Source of the DNA: DASXMT01 sp963781305
GTDB lineage: Bacteria; Actinomycetota; Acidimicrobiia; Acidimicrobiales; RAAP-2
Direction of reading: 5' to 3'
Assembly: GCA_963781305.1 (NCBI GenBank)
Contig: CAWAFL010000001.1
Location: 186,001-250,000 of the forward strand
Length of the DNA stretch: 64,000 bases
Shown here: in pieces, positions 32,809 to 41,201 of the stretch
Numbering within the stretch: position 1 is the first letter of the stretch
How the letters are laid out: each line of letters starts with the position of its first letter
The notes under the pieces: model-generated
Told to the model about the DNA's origin: nothing
The model's database searches: none
Seen by the model: the letters and a program-made list of their open reading frames with translations, nothing else
Position numbers and translations under genes: made by a program

Positions 32809-33267
32809 ATGCGCTACCTAGTGGTGATCGATCACACCCTCGGAGGAACGGGATTGACGTGGGCAGTTCGCGAGCACGCCCATGAAGAGGGCGACATTCA
32901 GGTGGATGTGATCGTCCCAGCCGAAGAATCCGAAACCGACACAGCACAGGGACGTCTTGACATGGAGCTGCAGAGGCTAGGAGCGGAGGGAATCGCCGCG
33001 AATGGGATTGTTGTCCAAACCGATCCCTATGACGCAATAGGTGACGCGGCAGGACGTCAACACTACGACGGCATCATCATCGCGACTCATCCTCCAACCA
33101 TTTCACGATGGATGCACCTTGACCTTCCCCGGCGAGTGGAGCGGGAACTCCAGATACCGGTGGAATGGGTAGACGCCCGTACTGATGATCCTTCGGAAGA
33201 AGCCAAGATCAATATCGAGTTGCCGCGATCGGCTTTGGGCAACGAGGGCCCGCCCGGTTTGACATAA
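32809..33267 (+). CDS. Universal-stress-protein-like (HUP-fold) protein, 152 aa
   Basis: ATG 32809 has aaaggga upstream. The protein starts MRYLVVIDHTLGGTGLTWAV and has DVIVPAEESETDTAQGRLDM and HYDGIIIATHPPTISRWMHL, matching the alpha/beta HUP fold. The usual ATP motif G-2x-G-9x-G(S/T) is not visible, so nucleotide binding is uncertain. Confidence 0.72.
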   Translation: MRYLVVIDHTLGGTGLTWAVREHAHEEGDIQVDVIVPAEESETDTAQGRLDMELQRLGAEGIAANGIVVQTDPYDAIGDAAGRQHYDGIIIATHPPTISRWMHLDLPRRVERELQIPVEWVDARTDDPSEEAKINIELPRSALGNEGPPGLT

Positions 33268-33402
33268 CGGCGCAGACCCGACAGCGATGACCGTCGATTT
33301 TTGGCCGGAGTCGGTCGCGTCTCGGGCCTACCCTCGACCATGGACCGCCCCGATGCATCGACCGCTCAGGGTGCCGCTGGGCTACCGCTCACGCCGGGAC
33401 GC

Positions 33403-33726
33403 CTAGCGTCGATACCCCGGCACGGCTCGCCTGCCCCGACGTGCGGCTCGCTGGGTACCGGACGTGAGCCACAAGACGGGCTGGAATGGACCCCTGGCGG
33501 CTCGCCTGGCTCGCCATCGCTGCGAGGCGGCAACCAGTAGCCGGTCGATGCCCATTGCTGCCCAGGCCCCGAGGAGCACCAGCAGCCACGCTCCGATGAC
33601 GGCGGCGATCAGGCCGGCGATGAGCAGCAGGCCCATCAGGTACAGGAATCCGATCACGATGGTGCCGAGACAGCCGAACGAGACGCCGGTCGTGCCGCGG
33701 GACGTGACGAAGGCGCGTGGGCTCAC
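33403..33726 (-). CDS. Small membrane protein, 107 aa
   Basis: From GTG 33726 the protein has two adjacent hydrophobic segments (FGCLGTIVIGFLYLMGLLLI and AGLIAAVIGAWLLVLLGAWA) and a basic C-terminus (RWRARRAARG). No domain is recognised. The longer frame upstream adds a low-complexity sequence and is unlikely. Confidence 0.55.
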   Translation of the reverse strand: MSPRAFVTSRGTTGVSFGCLGTIVIGFLYLMGLLLIAGLIAAVIGAWLLVLLGAWAAMGIDRLLVAASQRWRARRAARGPFQPVLWLTSGTQRAARRGRRAVPGYRR

Positions 33727-33868
33727 GGCACCATTGTGGGGCGGGGGTGTAACGATCGGGCACAGAGGGGTGCGCCGAGCACATCCGCGACCACCCAAAC
33801 TCGATCCAAGAGGCGCTGAGGCCTACGGTCTTGTCGCATCCGGTCCTGCTCAAGACCGAAGGCGAGCT

Positions 33869-34918
33869 TCAATTCTTGTAGGCGATGGCCGCACTAGCCG
33901 GGCCAGCCAGTGGTCGGATCTCGGTACGAGCGAAGCCGGCGTTGCGAGCCCAGAGATCGAATTGGGCGCCCGTGTAGTCGAAGCCCCCCGGTACCTCGAT
34001 GAGCATGTTGAGAGACATCAGCAGTCCAAACGTGTTCACACGGCGCTCATCGTCGATGATGTTCTCGACGGCGACCAGCATGCCACCCGACGGCAACGCC
34101 TCGTACGCCTTGACTATGAGGGCTTGTTTCTCGGACTCACACCAGTCATGTAGGACGTTTCCCATGAAATAGACATCAGCATCCGGGTAGGGGTCCGCGA
34201 AGAAGTCGCCCGCAACGGCCGTGACCCGGTCGGCGACACCATGGCGGACCAGGGTGGCCTCGGCTATCGGTGCGACCGGCGGTAGGTCGAACGTGACACC
34301 AGTCAGTTTCGGGTTGGCCGTGGCGATGAGGGCCGACAAGAGACCGCTGGCCCCGCCCAGGTCGCAAAAGCGGTCGTGGGAGCTGAAGTCGAGGGCGGCG
34401 CTGAGCGCAGTAAAAGCACCGATCTGCACGCCCTCCATGGCGTTGAGGAAGCCCTTGAGCCGTTCGGGGTCGACGTAGAGGCCCTCGAAGAAGCTCGCGG
34501 TCCCGGACTTGATCTCGCTTTGCGGATCGCCAGTGAGGAGAGCCTCGGTGAGCGTTCCCCAGAACCCGTAGAGTCGAGCGTTGGCCATCTCCAAAATGCC
34601 GCCGAGATACGCGGGCGACTGCTTGTCGAGAAACAGCCCGGTGTCGGGCGTGTTGCGATAGACCGACCCGGCTCCGTTACCGTCTCGATCCAACAGGCCG
34701 AGCGAAACGAGAGCATCGAGGAAGTCACAGCGGCTTCGCTCGTGTAGGCCGAGCCGCTCGGAGATCTCGTCCGCGGTCAACCCGCCGTCCCGCAGTTGCG
34801 TGAACAGCCCCAACTCGACGGCCGAAAGCAGGGCCTTCGAGGCGAAGAACCCCATGCCGATCTGGAGGATGAGCTCGGGACTGGCGTCCGCGGCGGGTGA
34901 GTTGGCGGTATCGGTCAT
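33869..34918 (-). CDS. SAM-dependent O-methyltransferase (acetylserotonin/hydroxyneurosporene type), 349 aa
   Basis: From ATG 34918, with gagaggaaacg upstream, the N-terminal helical dimerisation domain (MGFFASKALLSAVELGLFTQ, LTADEISERLGLHERSRCDF) is followed by the methyltransferase domain: FCDLGGASGLLSALIATANP, AGDFFADPYPDADVYFMGNV and LHDWCESEKQALIVKAYEAL with the catalytic His. The family methylates phenolic or polyketide hydroxyls. The neighbouring SnoaL-type genes are suggestive but not conclusive. Confidence 0.86.
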   Translation of the reverse strand: MTDTANSPAADASPELILQIGMGFFASKALLSAVELGLFTQLRDGGLTADEISERLGLHERSRCDFLDALVSLGLLDRDGNGAGSVYRNTPDTGLFLDKQSPAYLGGILEMANARLYGFWGTLTEALLTGDPQSEIKSGTASFFEGLYVDPERLKGFLNAMEGVQIGAFTALSAALDFSSHDRFCDLGGASGLLSALIATANPKLTGVTFDLPPVAPIAEATLVRHGVADRVTAVAGDFFADPYPDADVYFMGNVLHDWCESEKQALIVKAYEALPSGGMLVAVENIIDDERRVNTFGLLMSLNMLIEVPGGFDYTGAQFDLWARNAGFARTEIRPLAGPASAAIAYKN

Positions 34919-35051
34919 ATCGTTTCCTCTCTCGGGTTGTCGATCAACACTGGATGGACCTCGCGCGGCACGCTTCAGGAACGTCCACACTGTCGAAATG
35001 AGTTCATGTCACACGTGCCAATGTCGCCGGCGACTGTCGTCACAGCCAAAC

Positions 35052-35345
35052 TTACGACTGCGAAGCGTGTTCTTCCCTGCACTTTCCGTGGTGCAGAGGG
35101 TACATCATCCGGTCAGGGATGTGCTCAGAAATCAGGGTGACATTCCTTTTGAACCAGGCCGACCGTGAGGAACAATCGGCATTGATGTTGAAAGCGGCAG
35201 AAATAGCGCCTGGAGTAGCTATGACGGTCGTGACCGTTCGATGCCGAGGTGCGGTCTGCACAATCGATGACCCGCAGGCCGCTATCCCCAGTCCTGCAAC
35301 CAGGGCACTCGCGCCCAAGGCGACTCGCCTCACCATTTCGCTCAC
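35052..35345 (-). CDS. Small lipoprotein, about 94-97 aa
   Basis: MVRRVALGASALVAGLGIAA followed by CGSS gives a lipoprotein signal with the lipobox I-A-A-C; either GTG 35345 or ATG 35336 can start it. The mature part is short (Thr-rich linker, then NADCSSRSAWFKRNVTLISE) and unrecognised. It faces the island boundary region and could itself be part of the mobile DNA. Confidence 0.55.
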   Translation of the reverse strand: MSEMVRRVALGASALVAGLGIAACGSSIVQTAPRHRTVTTVIATPGAISAAFNINADCSSRSAWFKRNVTLISEHIPDRMMYPLHHGKCREEHASQS

Positions 35346-35366
35346 GATGTCTGCCCTCCCAACCGG

Positions 35367-35500
35367 TTATCCGACGTTGTAGACGGTTACGCCGCCGCTG
35401 AAATCGGAGTCGTGTAGCTCGAACTTCGCGATCTTGCTCGTGACGGGTAGTTGGAATGGCACTAAGGCGGTGACCGATACTGTACAGTGTCCGGGATCGA
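35367..35500 (-). pseudogene. Possible C-terminal remnant of a secreted protein
   Basis: The minus frame ending at 35367 reads CTVSVTALVPFQLPVTSKIA and KFELHDSDFSGGVTVYNVG, which looks like the beta-rich end of a protein. Upstream of about 35500 the frame becomes the complement of the duplicated locus. It may be a gene cut by the island junction. Evidence is weak. Confidence 0.3.
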
Positions 35501-35542
35501 AGACAGGTCGCCGAAGCCAGGAGGACGTAGTGGGCGTGTGGA

Positions 35543-36509
35543 GCGGGATGAAGCAGGCGTGGGGCGAGTCGACCTTATTTGGGGTGGGGTGCACAGTATG
35601 AAGAATAGGTAGCACACTGCGAGCAGATCATCGGGCGTAAGTTGCGAGGGGGTTGCTCTTGCGGCGATGTCGCCGTCATCATCGTCGAACTTGCGGCCAG
35701 CATGAGCTCCTGAGCGCAACAGCCGAAGCGTCCTCACCTCAGGCTGGTAACCAGTTGGTCGCGAGCCGACGCACCCAAGACGCAAGCCACTGAACGAGTA
35801 TCACCTGATTGCTCGAACGACCTACCTGCATCCGACAAGATGTGTCACGTCGACTATTTGCTAGCGCAACTGGGCATCGGATGTGGAAGCTACGAGCAGG
35901 TAAAGAACACCTGCCTGTTCTCCTATCTCTTTAGCCGGGCAAGAGATAACGACACCCTGGTTCGACGCAGATGGAGTCGGCGGAGTCGAAGTTCTACTGG
36001 GAACAAAAGACACACTACCCTGGCCAGCAGCGAACGGCGATCCTTGCGGTGTTCAGCTATACCCCCTTCCCGCAGTCAGACAAATATCTCAGGGCGGCGA
36101 TGGGCGGCATCTCGCCCGGACCTGGCTCATCCAACTTCTACGTCTACGACGCCTACGACAGGTACACCAGCACCGGAACGGCTCAGCACTGGTGCACGCC
36201 GAAGGACAGCACGGAGAAGAAGGATTCGGCGGGACAAGTCGGCGGACCGATGTCACCTGAACTATGACCCCCACAGTCTCGGCGCTGCGACGCTCTATCT
36301 GATACGGATACCTGATCCGAGCTGACAACCCGCAGACCGAATGCGTGCAGCCGACTCCACACACCGAGCAAGCGGGATTGATCAGTAGCAAGTGAGCATT
36401 TGGGCCTGAACTATCGAGGGGGGACTCGCCAGCAAGGCGATGGCCCCCGGTTTCGGCCGGGGATTGCGTCGTGTAAAGAGTATGGCCGCACAATCTCCGC
36501 TTACGGTCT
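35543..36509 (+). pseudogene. Indel-rich copy of the 37.8-kb secreted-protein locus
   Basis: From gcgggatgaagcaggcgtgg onward this stretch repeats the locus at 37770-38500 plus 39812-39964, but with scattered single-base insertions that break the frame, e.g. gataacgac for gatacgac, ggagtcg for ggatcg, aaaagacacac for aagaccac, gatgtcacc for gatgtacc. Substitutions are nearly absent. It also contains about 65 bp inserted near its start. Unlike the second copy it has no IS at the 3' end, so it shows the uninterrupted gene end (…VQPTPHTSKRD-stop after removing one base). It is either a decayed duplicate or badly corrected sequence. Confidence 0.75.
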
Positions 36510-36596
36510 TGACCGGGTCCCCGTGAACTGATCCACCCGTTGTGCGAGTCCAGACCCCCATTATTTTGGAGGAAGGGAGAAAAAGACAGCACAGCC

Positions 36597-36886
36597 ATGA
36601 AGAATCCGAGGAAGCACACCCCCGAGCAGATCATCCGTAAGTTGGCCGAGGGCGAGAAGCTTCTCGGCGAGGGGAAGTCCATCGAGGAGGTCTCACATCC
36701 CAGGCATCTAGAGATCACCGAGTCGACCTGGCACCGGTGGCGGAACCAGTACGGGGGCATGAAGGCCGACGACGCGCGAAGAAGCTGAAGGAGCTGGAGA
36801 AGGAGAATCAGCGCCTGAAGCGCATCGTGGCCGACCAGGCCCTCGACATCGACATGCTGAAGGAGCTCAACCGGGGAAACTTCTGA
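36597..36886 (+). pseudogene. IS element A orfA, frameshifted
   Basis: The helix-turn-helix protein begins MKNPRKHTPEQIIRKLAEGE and continues LEITESTWHRWRNQYGGMKA, then the frame breaks at about 36775 where two extra bases (gacgcgcgaag instead of gacgcgaag) occur. The rest, KKLKELEKENQRLKRIVADQ, a leucine-zipper part, runs on to a stop at 36884. The GKSIEEV segment is also disturbed. This is part of the same indel-rich stretch, so the break may not be real. Confidence 0.75.
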
Positions 36887-36912
36887 CCCCGGACTGCCGC
36901 CGGCGGGCCGTC

Positions 36913-37740
36913 GTGGCCCTCCAGGAGCAGTTCGGGGTGACAGAACGGCGAGCGTGCCGGGTGGTCGGCCAGCCCCGCTCCACCCAGAGGCTCAAGCCCC
37001 CGGTCCCGAGCGACGACGAGTTGGCGCTTCGGGCCTTCCTCCGGGACTTCTCCAGACGCCGTCCCCGCTGGGGTTGGCGGCGAGCGGCGGTGGAGGCGAG
37101 AAAGGCCGGGTGGCGGGCCAACCACAAGCGGATCCACCGCCTCTGGATCGCAGAAGGCCTGCGTGTGCCCTATAGGAAACGCAAGAAGCCCCTCCGGGGC
37201 ATCGGCCAGCCTGTCGGGGCCATGTGCCCGATCAAGCCCAACGTCGTCTGGGCCATGGACTTCCAGTTCGACCAGACCCGAGACGGAGGAATGCTCAAGA
37301 TCCTGAACGTCGTCGACGAGTTCACGAGAGAGGCCCTCGCGACCGACGTCGAACGCTCCATCGACGCCGATGGCGTCGTCCGATGCCTCGATCGCCTGGC
37401 CAAGGACCGAGGAGCCCCGGTCTACGTACGCTTTGACCACGGCCCCGAGTTCATTGCCTACGCGGTCGCCGACTGGTGCCGGTTCAACGGCACCGACACC
37501 GTGTTCATCGACCCGGGCAGTCCTTGGCAGAACGGCTGGATCGAAAGTTTCAACGGTCGGATGCGCGATGAGCACCTGAACGGCCAGCTCTTCGACAGCC
37601 TCCTCGAGGCTCAAGTCCTTACAGAGGACTGGCGGATCGACTACAACAACAACAGGCCCCACAGCGCACACGGTTGGCTCACGCCGTTCGAGTTCGTCGA
37701 GGCCTGGCTCCACCGACAACAACAGCCACAGCTCGCATAG
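36913..37740 (+). CDS. IS element A orfB, DDE transposase (IS3 family)
   Basis: The integrase core has WAMDFQFDQTRDGG (first Asp), YVRFDHGPEFIA (second Asp) and WQNGWIESFNGRMRDEHLNG (Glu), with the typical YNNNRPHSAHGWLTPFEF end. The N-terminal HTH_21 part (LRDFSRRRPRWGWRRAAVEA) is present. It lies in the -1 frame relative to orfA, so it is normally made as an OrfAB fusion by frameshifting. 275 residues from GTG 36913. Confidence 0.9.
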   Translation: MALQEQFGVTERRACRVVGQPRSTQRLKPPVPSDDELALRAFLRDFSRRRPRWGWRRAAVEARKAGWRANHKRIHRLWIAEGLRVPYRKRKKPLRGIGQPVGAMCPIKPNVVWAMDFQFDQTRDGGMLKILNVVDEFTREALATDVERSIDADGVVRCLDRLAKDRGAPVYVRFDHGPEFIAYAVADWCRFNGTDTVFIDPGSPWQNGWIESFNGRMRDEHLNGQLFDSLLEAQVLTEDWRIDYNNNRPHSAHGWLTPFEFVEAWLHRQQQPQLA

Positions 37741-37774
37741 CGGGTGGATCAGCTATCGGGGTCCGGTCAGCGGG

Positions 37775-38503
37775 ATGAAGCAGGCGTGGGGCCATCGGGC
37801 GAAGTTCGGGGTTGCTCTTGCGGCGATCGTCGCCGTCATCATCGTCGAACTTGCGGCCAGCATGAGCATCCTGAGCGCAACAGCCGAAGCGTCCTCACCT
37901 CAGGCTGGTAACCAGTTGGTCGCGACGACGCACCCAAACGCAGCCACTGCGAGTATCCCTGATTGCTCGAACGACCTACCTGCATCCGACAAGATGTGTC
38001 ACGTCGACTATTTGCTAGCGCAACTGGGCATCGGATGTGGAAGCTACGAGCAGGTAAAGAACACCTGCCTGTTCTCCTATCTCTTTAGCCGGGCAAGAGA
38101 TACGACACCCTGGTTCGACGCAGATGGAGTCGGCGGATCGAAGTTCTACTGGGAACAAGACCACTACCCTGGCCAGCAGCGAACGGCGATCCTTGCGGTG
38201 TTCAGCTATACCCCCTTCCCGCAGTCAGACAAATATCTCAGGGCGGCGATGGGCGGCATCTCGCCCGGACCTGGCTCATCCAACTTCTACGTCTACGACG
38301 CCTACGACAGGTACACCAGCACCGGAACGGCTCAGCACTGGTGCACGCCGAAGGACAGCACGGAGAAGAAGGATTCGGCGGGACAAGTCGGCGGACCGAT
38401 GTACCTGAACTATGACCCCCACAGTCTCGGCGCTGCGACGCTCTATCTATACGGATACCTGATCCGAGCTGACAACCCGCAGACCGAATGCGTGCAGCCG
38501 TGA
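37775..38503 (+). CDS. Secreted or membrane-anchored protein of unknown family, 242 aa, 3' end cut by IS
   Basis: ATG 37775 lies 5 bp from the right end of IS element A, so its native promoter is gone. The protein has a positively charged start, a membrane segment (VALAAIVAVIIVELAASMSI) and an external domain with six cysteines (IPDCSNDLP, KMCHVDYLL, GIGCGSYEQVKNTC, HWCTPKD, TECVQP) and aromatic-rich YDAYDRYTSTGTAQ. No family is recognised. The stop TGA is provided by the first bases of IS element B. The uninterrupted copy shows about eight more residues. Confidence 0.7.
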   Translation: MKQAWGHRAKFGVALAAIVAVIIVELAASMSILSATAEASSPQAGNQLVATTHPNAATASIPDCSNDLPASDKMCHVDYLLAQLGIGCGSYEQVKNTCLFSYLFSRARDTTPWFDADGVGGSKFYWEQDHYPGQQRTAILAVFSYTPFPQSDKYLRAAMGGISPGPGSSNFYVYDAYDRYTSTGTAQHWCTPKDSTEKKDSAGQVGGPMYLNYDPHSLGAATLYLYGYLIRADNPQTECVQP

Positions 38504-38551
38504 ACCGTCCTGGCTTTCCTGGAGGCTCCAAACCTTGGGAAAGTTGGAGTC

Positions 38552-38884
38552 ATGGCAGAAAAGAAGCACCCCTCATCGAAGCGGTATCCGCCGGAGATGC
38601 GAGAACGGGCCGTCCGCATGGTTCAACAGTCCATCGAGGAGACCGGTGAGCGCTGGGGCGTGGTCTCACGAGTGGCTCGCCAGCTGGGCATAGGCGAGCA
38701 GACTCTGCGCAACTGGGTCGAGCGGGCTGACGTCGATGCTGGCCGGCGTCCCGGAGTGACCACCGAGGGCAAAGAGCGAATCGCCGAGCTGGAAAAGGAG
38801 AACCGGGAGCTTCGAAGAGCCAACGCAATCTTGAAGTCCGCTTCGGCTTTTTTCGCGGCGGAGCTCGACCGCCCAAAGCCGTAG
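38552..38884 (+). CDS. IS element B orfA (HTH transposase subunit), 110 aa
   Basis: MAEKKHPSSKRYPPEMRERA with VARQLGIGEQTLRNWVERAD is an IS3 HTH_Tnp_1 protein followed by a zipper (RIAELEKENRELRRANAILK). The end contains the run tttttt at 38848-38853, a slippery site for -1 frameshifting into orfB. Confidence 0.88.
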   Translation: MAEKKHPSSKRYPPEMRERAVRMVQQSIEETGERWGVVSRVARQLGIGEQTLRNWVERADVDAGRRPGVTTEGKERIAELEKENRELRRANAILKSASAFFAAELDRPKP

Positions 38885-39771
38885 TTCGCTACATCGACGC
38901 CCACAAAGAGGAGTTCGGGGTCGAGCCAATCTGCAGGGTCCTGCAGGTTGCCCCCTCCACCTATTACGCCGCCAAGTCCCGGCCCCCCTCAGCTCGAGCG
39001 GTCTCCGATGAGCGCCTGGGCAAGGACATCCAGAGGATCCACGACGAGAACTACGGGGTCTACGGGGTGCGCAAGGTCTGGCACCAGCTGCTTCGGGAGA
39101 ATGAGCAAGTCGGACGGGACCAGGTGGGGCGCATCATGGGCACCCTCGGGATCCAGGGCGTCCGTCGGGGCAAGGCCAAGCGCACCACTATCCCAGGCGA
39201 CCTCTCGGCTCGTCCGGCCGACCTGGTCGATCGCCAGTTCTTCGCCACCGCCCCCAACCGCTTGTGGCTCGCGGACATTACCTATGTGTGGACCTGGTCG
39301 GGCTTTTGTTACACCAGCTTCATCACTGACGCCTTCGCCCGGCGCATCGTTGGATGGCGAGTGTCGAAGTCCTTGCGCACCGATCTGGCTCTCGACGCAC
39401 TCGAAATGGCCATCTGCACTCGCAACGGCGAGGACCTGACCCAACTGGTTCATCATTCCGACCGTGGCGTCCAATATCTGGCAATTCGCTACACCGATCG
39501 TCTGGCCGACGAGCAGGCCGTGACCTCGGTCGGATCCAAGGGCGACAGTTACGACAATGCTCTGGCCGAAACGGTCAACGGGCTCTACAAGACCGAGCTG
39601 ATCTACCGACAAGGGCCCTGGAGATCGATGGAGCAACTCGAGCTGGCCACCGGCGCCTGGGTCAACTGGTGGAACGAGCAGCGCCTGCACGAGGCCTGCC
39701 ACTACGTCCCGCCGGCAGAGTTCGAGGAGAACTACTACCGTCGCTTGGGCGAGCCCATCTCGGCAGCGTAA
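38848..39771 (+). CDS. IS element B orfB, DDE transposase made by -1 frameshift
   Basis: The -1 frame runs from the tttttt site through PKAVVRYIDAHKEEFGVEPI and PSTYYAAKSRPP to the integrase core: LWLADITYVWTWSGFCYTSF (Asp), LVHHSDRGVQYL (Asp), DSYDNALAETVNGLYKTELI (Glu), and the end VNWWNEQRLHEACHYVPPAE. All three catalytic residues are present and the frame is clean, so the element may be active. A free GTG start at 39067 would lose the N-terminal part. Confidence 0.87.
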   Translation, partial: FFRGGARPPKAVVRYIDAHKEEFGVEPICRVLQVAPSTYYAAKSRPPSARAVSDERLGKDIQRIHDENYGVYGVRKVWHQLLRENEQVGRDQVGRIMGTLGIQGVRRGKAKRTTIPGDLSARPADLVDRQFFATAPNRLWLADITYVWTWSGFCYTSFITDAFARRIVGWRVSKSLRTDLALDALEMAICTRNGEDLTQLVHHSDRGVQYLAIRYTDRLADEQAVTSVGSKGDSYDNALAETVNGLYKTELIYRQGPWRSMEQLELATGAWVNWWNEQRLHEACHYVPPAEFEENYYRRLGEPISAA

Positions 39772-39892
39772 AACCTAACCGTCGAGCCTCCACTATTCCC
39801 AGGACGGTTCACACTCCACACACCAGCAAGCGGGATTGATCAGTAGCAAGTGGCATTTGGGCCTGACTATCGAGGGGGGACTCGCCAGCAAG

Positions 39893-39928
39893 GCGATGGC
39901 CCCCGGTTTCGGCCGGGGATTCGTCGCG
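39893..39928 (+). terminator. Stem-loop, hairpin family A, at the end of the secreted-protein locus
   Basis: gcgatggcccccggtttcgg followed by ccggggattcgtcgc folds into a stem with cccccgg/ccgggg and outer gcga/tcgc arms. The same stem-loop closes the first copy at about 36437-36471. Its position after the gene fits a terminator. Confidence 0.7.
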
Positions 39929-40038
39929 TAAAGAGTATGGCCGCACAATCTCCGCTTACGGTCTAGTGTCTCGGGACTGTCAGCCCCATGTCGGGGGTGA
40001 CTGGCGATTTCAAAGAGCGCCCGAGGGGGGGGATAGCT

Positions 40039-40488
40039 ATGCGAGCGAAGGCTTGGAAAATGGCGGCAGTATTCGCTGGTCTGCCGCTGGCGTCCGTGAT
40101 GGTTCCGGCTCATCTTGCCTCTGCCGCCACCGGTCCGAGAGACGTAAACGTCTTGATGGATTACACGATCACTGGTCTGACCGGGACTCTGGACCTGCAT
40201 TACGGCAACGTGACCGAGGTGGCCTACGGCGCCGCTGTGGCGCGCGACGGCTCGATGACGTCGGTGCAGTTCAACGACCCGGACGACGGTAATGATCTAA
40301 TCATCACCGCTGCCGCCGGATCTCTAACTGCTCAAGTCCACGAGCGCGTGCTCATTCCCGAGCAGGACACCACAATTCACGGCACGGCGTCATTCTCAGG
40401 CGGAACCGTTGAGGTCAGGATCAATAGTTCGAGGCCAGTCTCGGTTCCAAACGGTTCGTTCTCCTTCGAAACGAGACCCTTCCGCTGA
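40039..40488 (+). CDS. Small secreted protein, unknown family, 149 aa
   Basis: ATG 40039 follows gaggggggg. A Sec signal peptide is clear (MRAKAWKMAAVFAGLPLASV, then PAHLASAATG with an A-x-A site near residue 30). The mature part is beta-rich and reminiscent of small immunoglobulin-like or beta-sandwich proteins (DYTITGLTGTLDLHYGNVTE; HGTASFSGGTVEVRINSSRP). No known domain is recognised. It is followed by the repeat-C sequence and a hairpin of family A. Confidence 0.65.
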   Translation: MRAKAWKMAAVFAGLPLASVMVPAHLASAATGPRDVNVLMDYTITGLTGTLDLHYGNVTEVAYGAAVARDGSMTSVQFNDPDDGNDLIITAAAGSLTAQVHERVLIPEQDTTIHGTASFSGGTVEVRINSSRPVSVPNGSFSFETRPFR

Positions 40489-40566
40489 CGTTGGGGGATG
40501 ACGGCCGGCCGCCTGAGACGAGGATCGGCCTGCCGAGATGGTGATCGGCTTCGCGCTCACAGGTTG
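40488..40566. repeat. Repeat C, copy 1 (copy 2 at 43838-43918)
   Basis: About 80 bp beginning near ccgctgacg...ggatgacgg and ending gctcacaggttgg recur at 43838-43918 with small differences, including agatggtgat in the middle. Each contains an internal inverted repeat around gacgg.c/g.ccgtc. They flank unrelated genes of the island. A 72-codon frame from 40498 overlaps copy 1 but has no support in copy 2. Confidence 0.6.
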
Positions 40567-40745
40567 GCATCTGAGGCACGACGCCTTGAAGGGCGGATCA
40601 AGAAAGCACGAGAGGATTTCGCTGCTCGAGAGGCCGCCACGGAGGCGGCCTGGGATAAGGAGTGGGAGGCCCGCCGCCCGGAGAAAAGCCCATCGATGGA
40701 CTCTGTGGCGTCGTGAGCGAGGCCCGAACTGACCCGAATTAGCCA

Positions 40746-40780
40746 GCGACGGCCCCCGGTTTCGGCCGGGGGTTTGTCGC
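40746..40780 (+). terminator. Stem-loop, hairpin family A
   Basis: gcgacggcccccggtttcgg then ccgggggtttgtcgc: outer gcgac/gtcgc and inner cccccgg/ccggggg arms both pair perfectly, with a short loop. The tttgt tract after the stem is as close to a terminator as seen in this high-GC DNA. Confidence 0.75.
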
Positions 40781-40907
40781 ACTTAACGATTACCTCTGCA
40801 TGCGACGAATTGGTTGCCGAAAGTGAGCGACTGCACTAAACCTGCTGCTAGACGGCTCCCAAAGAGGGACAGCCCCTCCGTCAGGTGTCGCACCGGAGGC
40901 AGTGCTG

Positions 40908-41186
40908 ATGCTCTTTCTGACGACGTACCGAACGAAGCCTTTCCTGTCGAAGGGCGAACAAAAGGAACTCCTTGACCTTTTCGCGAAACATGGCGCAGCG
41001 CCGGGAACGATCGCTCACTACGTGTCTGCGGATAACTCGACAGGTTGGGTGATCGCCGAGGCAGGCGACGCCTCGGGCGGATTCGCGACGGCCGTCAAGT
41101 ACGAGCAATACGTCGAGTTCACTACCACGCCGATCCTGACGATCGAGGATGCGTTGCCGGACATGATGGAGGCCGCCGCCGGATAG
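40908..41186 (+). CDS. DUF3303-like small protein, 92 aa
   Basis: ATG 40908 is 8 nt after ggagg. MLFLTTYRTKPFLSKGEQKE, GAAPGTIAHYVSADNSTGWV and IAEAGDASGGFATAVKYEQY fit the DUF3303/DUF3303-like family of small ABM-fold proteins. The role is unknown. It stands alone between two hairpins, like a one-gene cassette. Confidence 0.7.
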   Translation: MLFLTTYRTKPFLSKGEQKELLDLFAKHGAAPGTIAHYVSADNSTGWVIAEAGDASGGFATAVKYEQYVEFTTTPILTIEDALPDMMEAAAG

Positions 41187-41201
41187 TCGCCCCAAGGCTT
41201 T

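Larger units (their letters stand above)
36510..37769 (+). mobile_element. IS3-family insertion sequence A
   Basis: Left end tgaccgggtccccgtgaactg and right end (reverse complement) tgaccggaccccgatagctg both continue into atccacccg, giving ~30-bp terminal inverted repeats. Inside are a frame-broken orfA and an intact orfB with a DDE domain. The element sits exactly between the two copies of the secreted-protein locus. No clear target duplication is visible because the flanks are the repeated locus itself. Confidence 0.9.
38501..39811 (+). mobile_element. IS3-family insertion sequence B
   Basis: Terminal inverted repeats tgaaccgtcctggctttcct...ggaggctc (left) and tgaaccgtcctgggaatagt...ggaggctc (right, reversed) bound a 1.3-kb element with orfA and orfB. 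The other copy of the locus at 36340-36360 lacks the element and serves as an empty-site reference. No clean target duplication can be defined. Confidence 0.92.

Noticed and set aside
40498..40716. 72-codon frame after the secreted-protein gene
   Set aside because: Its first third is repeat C, which in the other copy stops after about 14 codons; no proper ribosome spacing.
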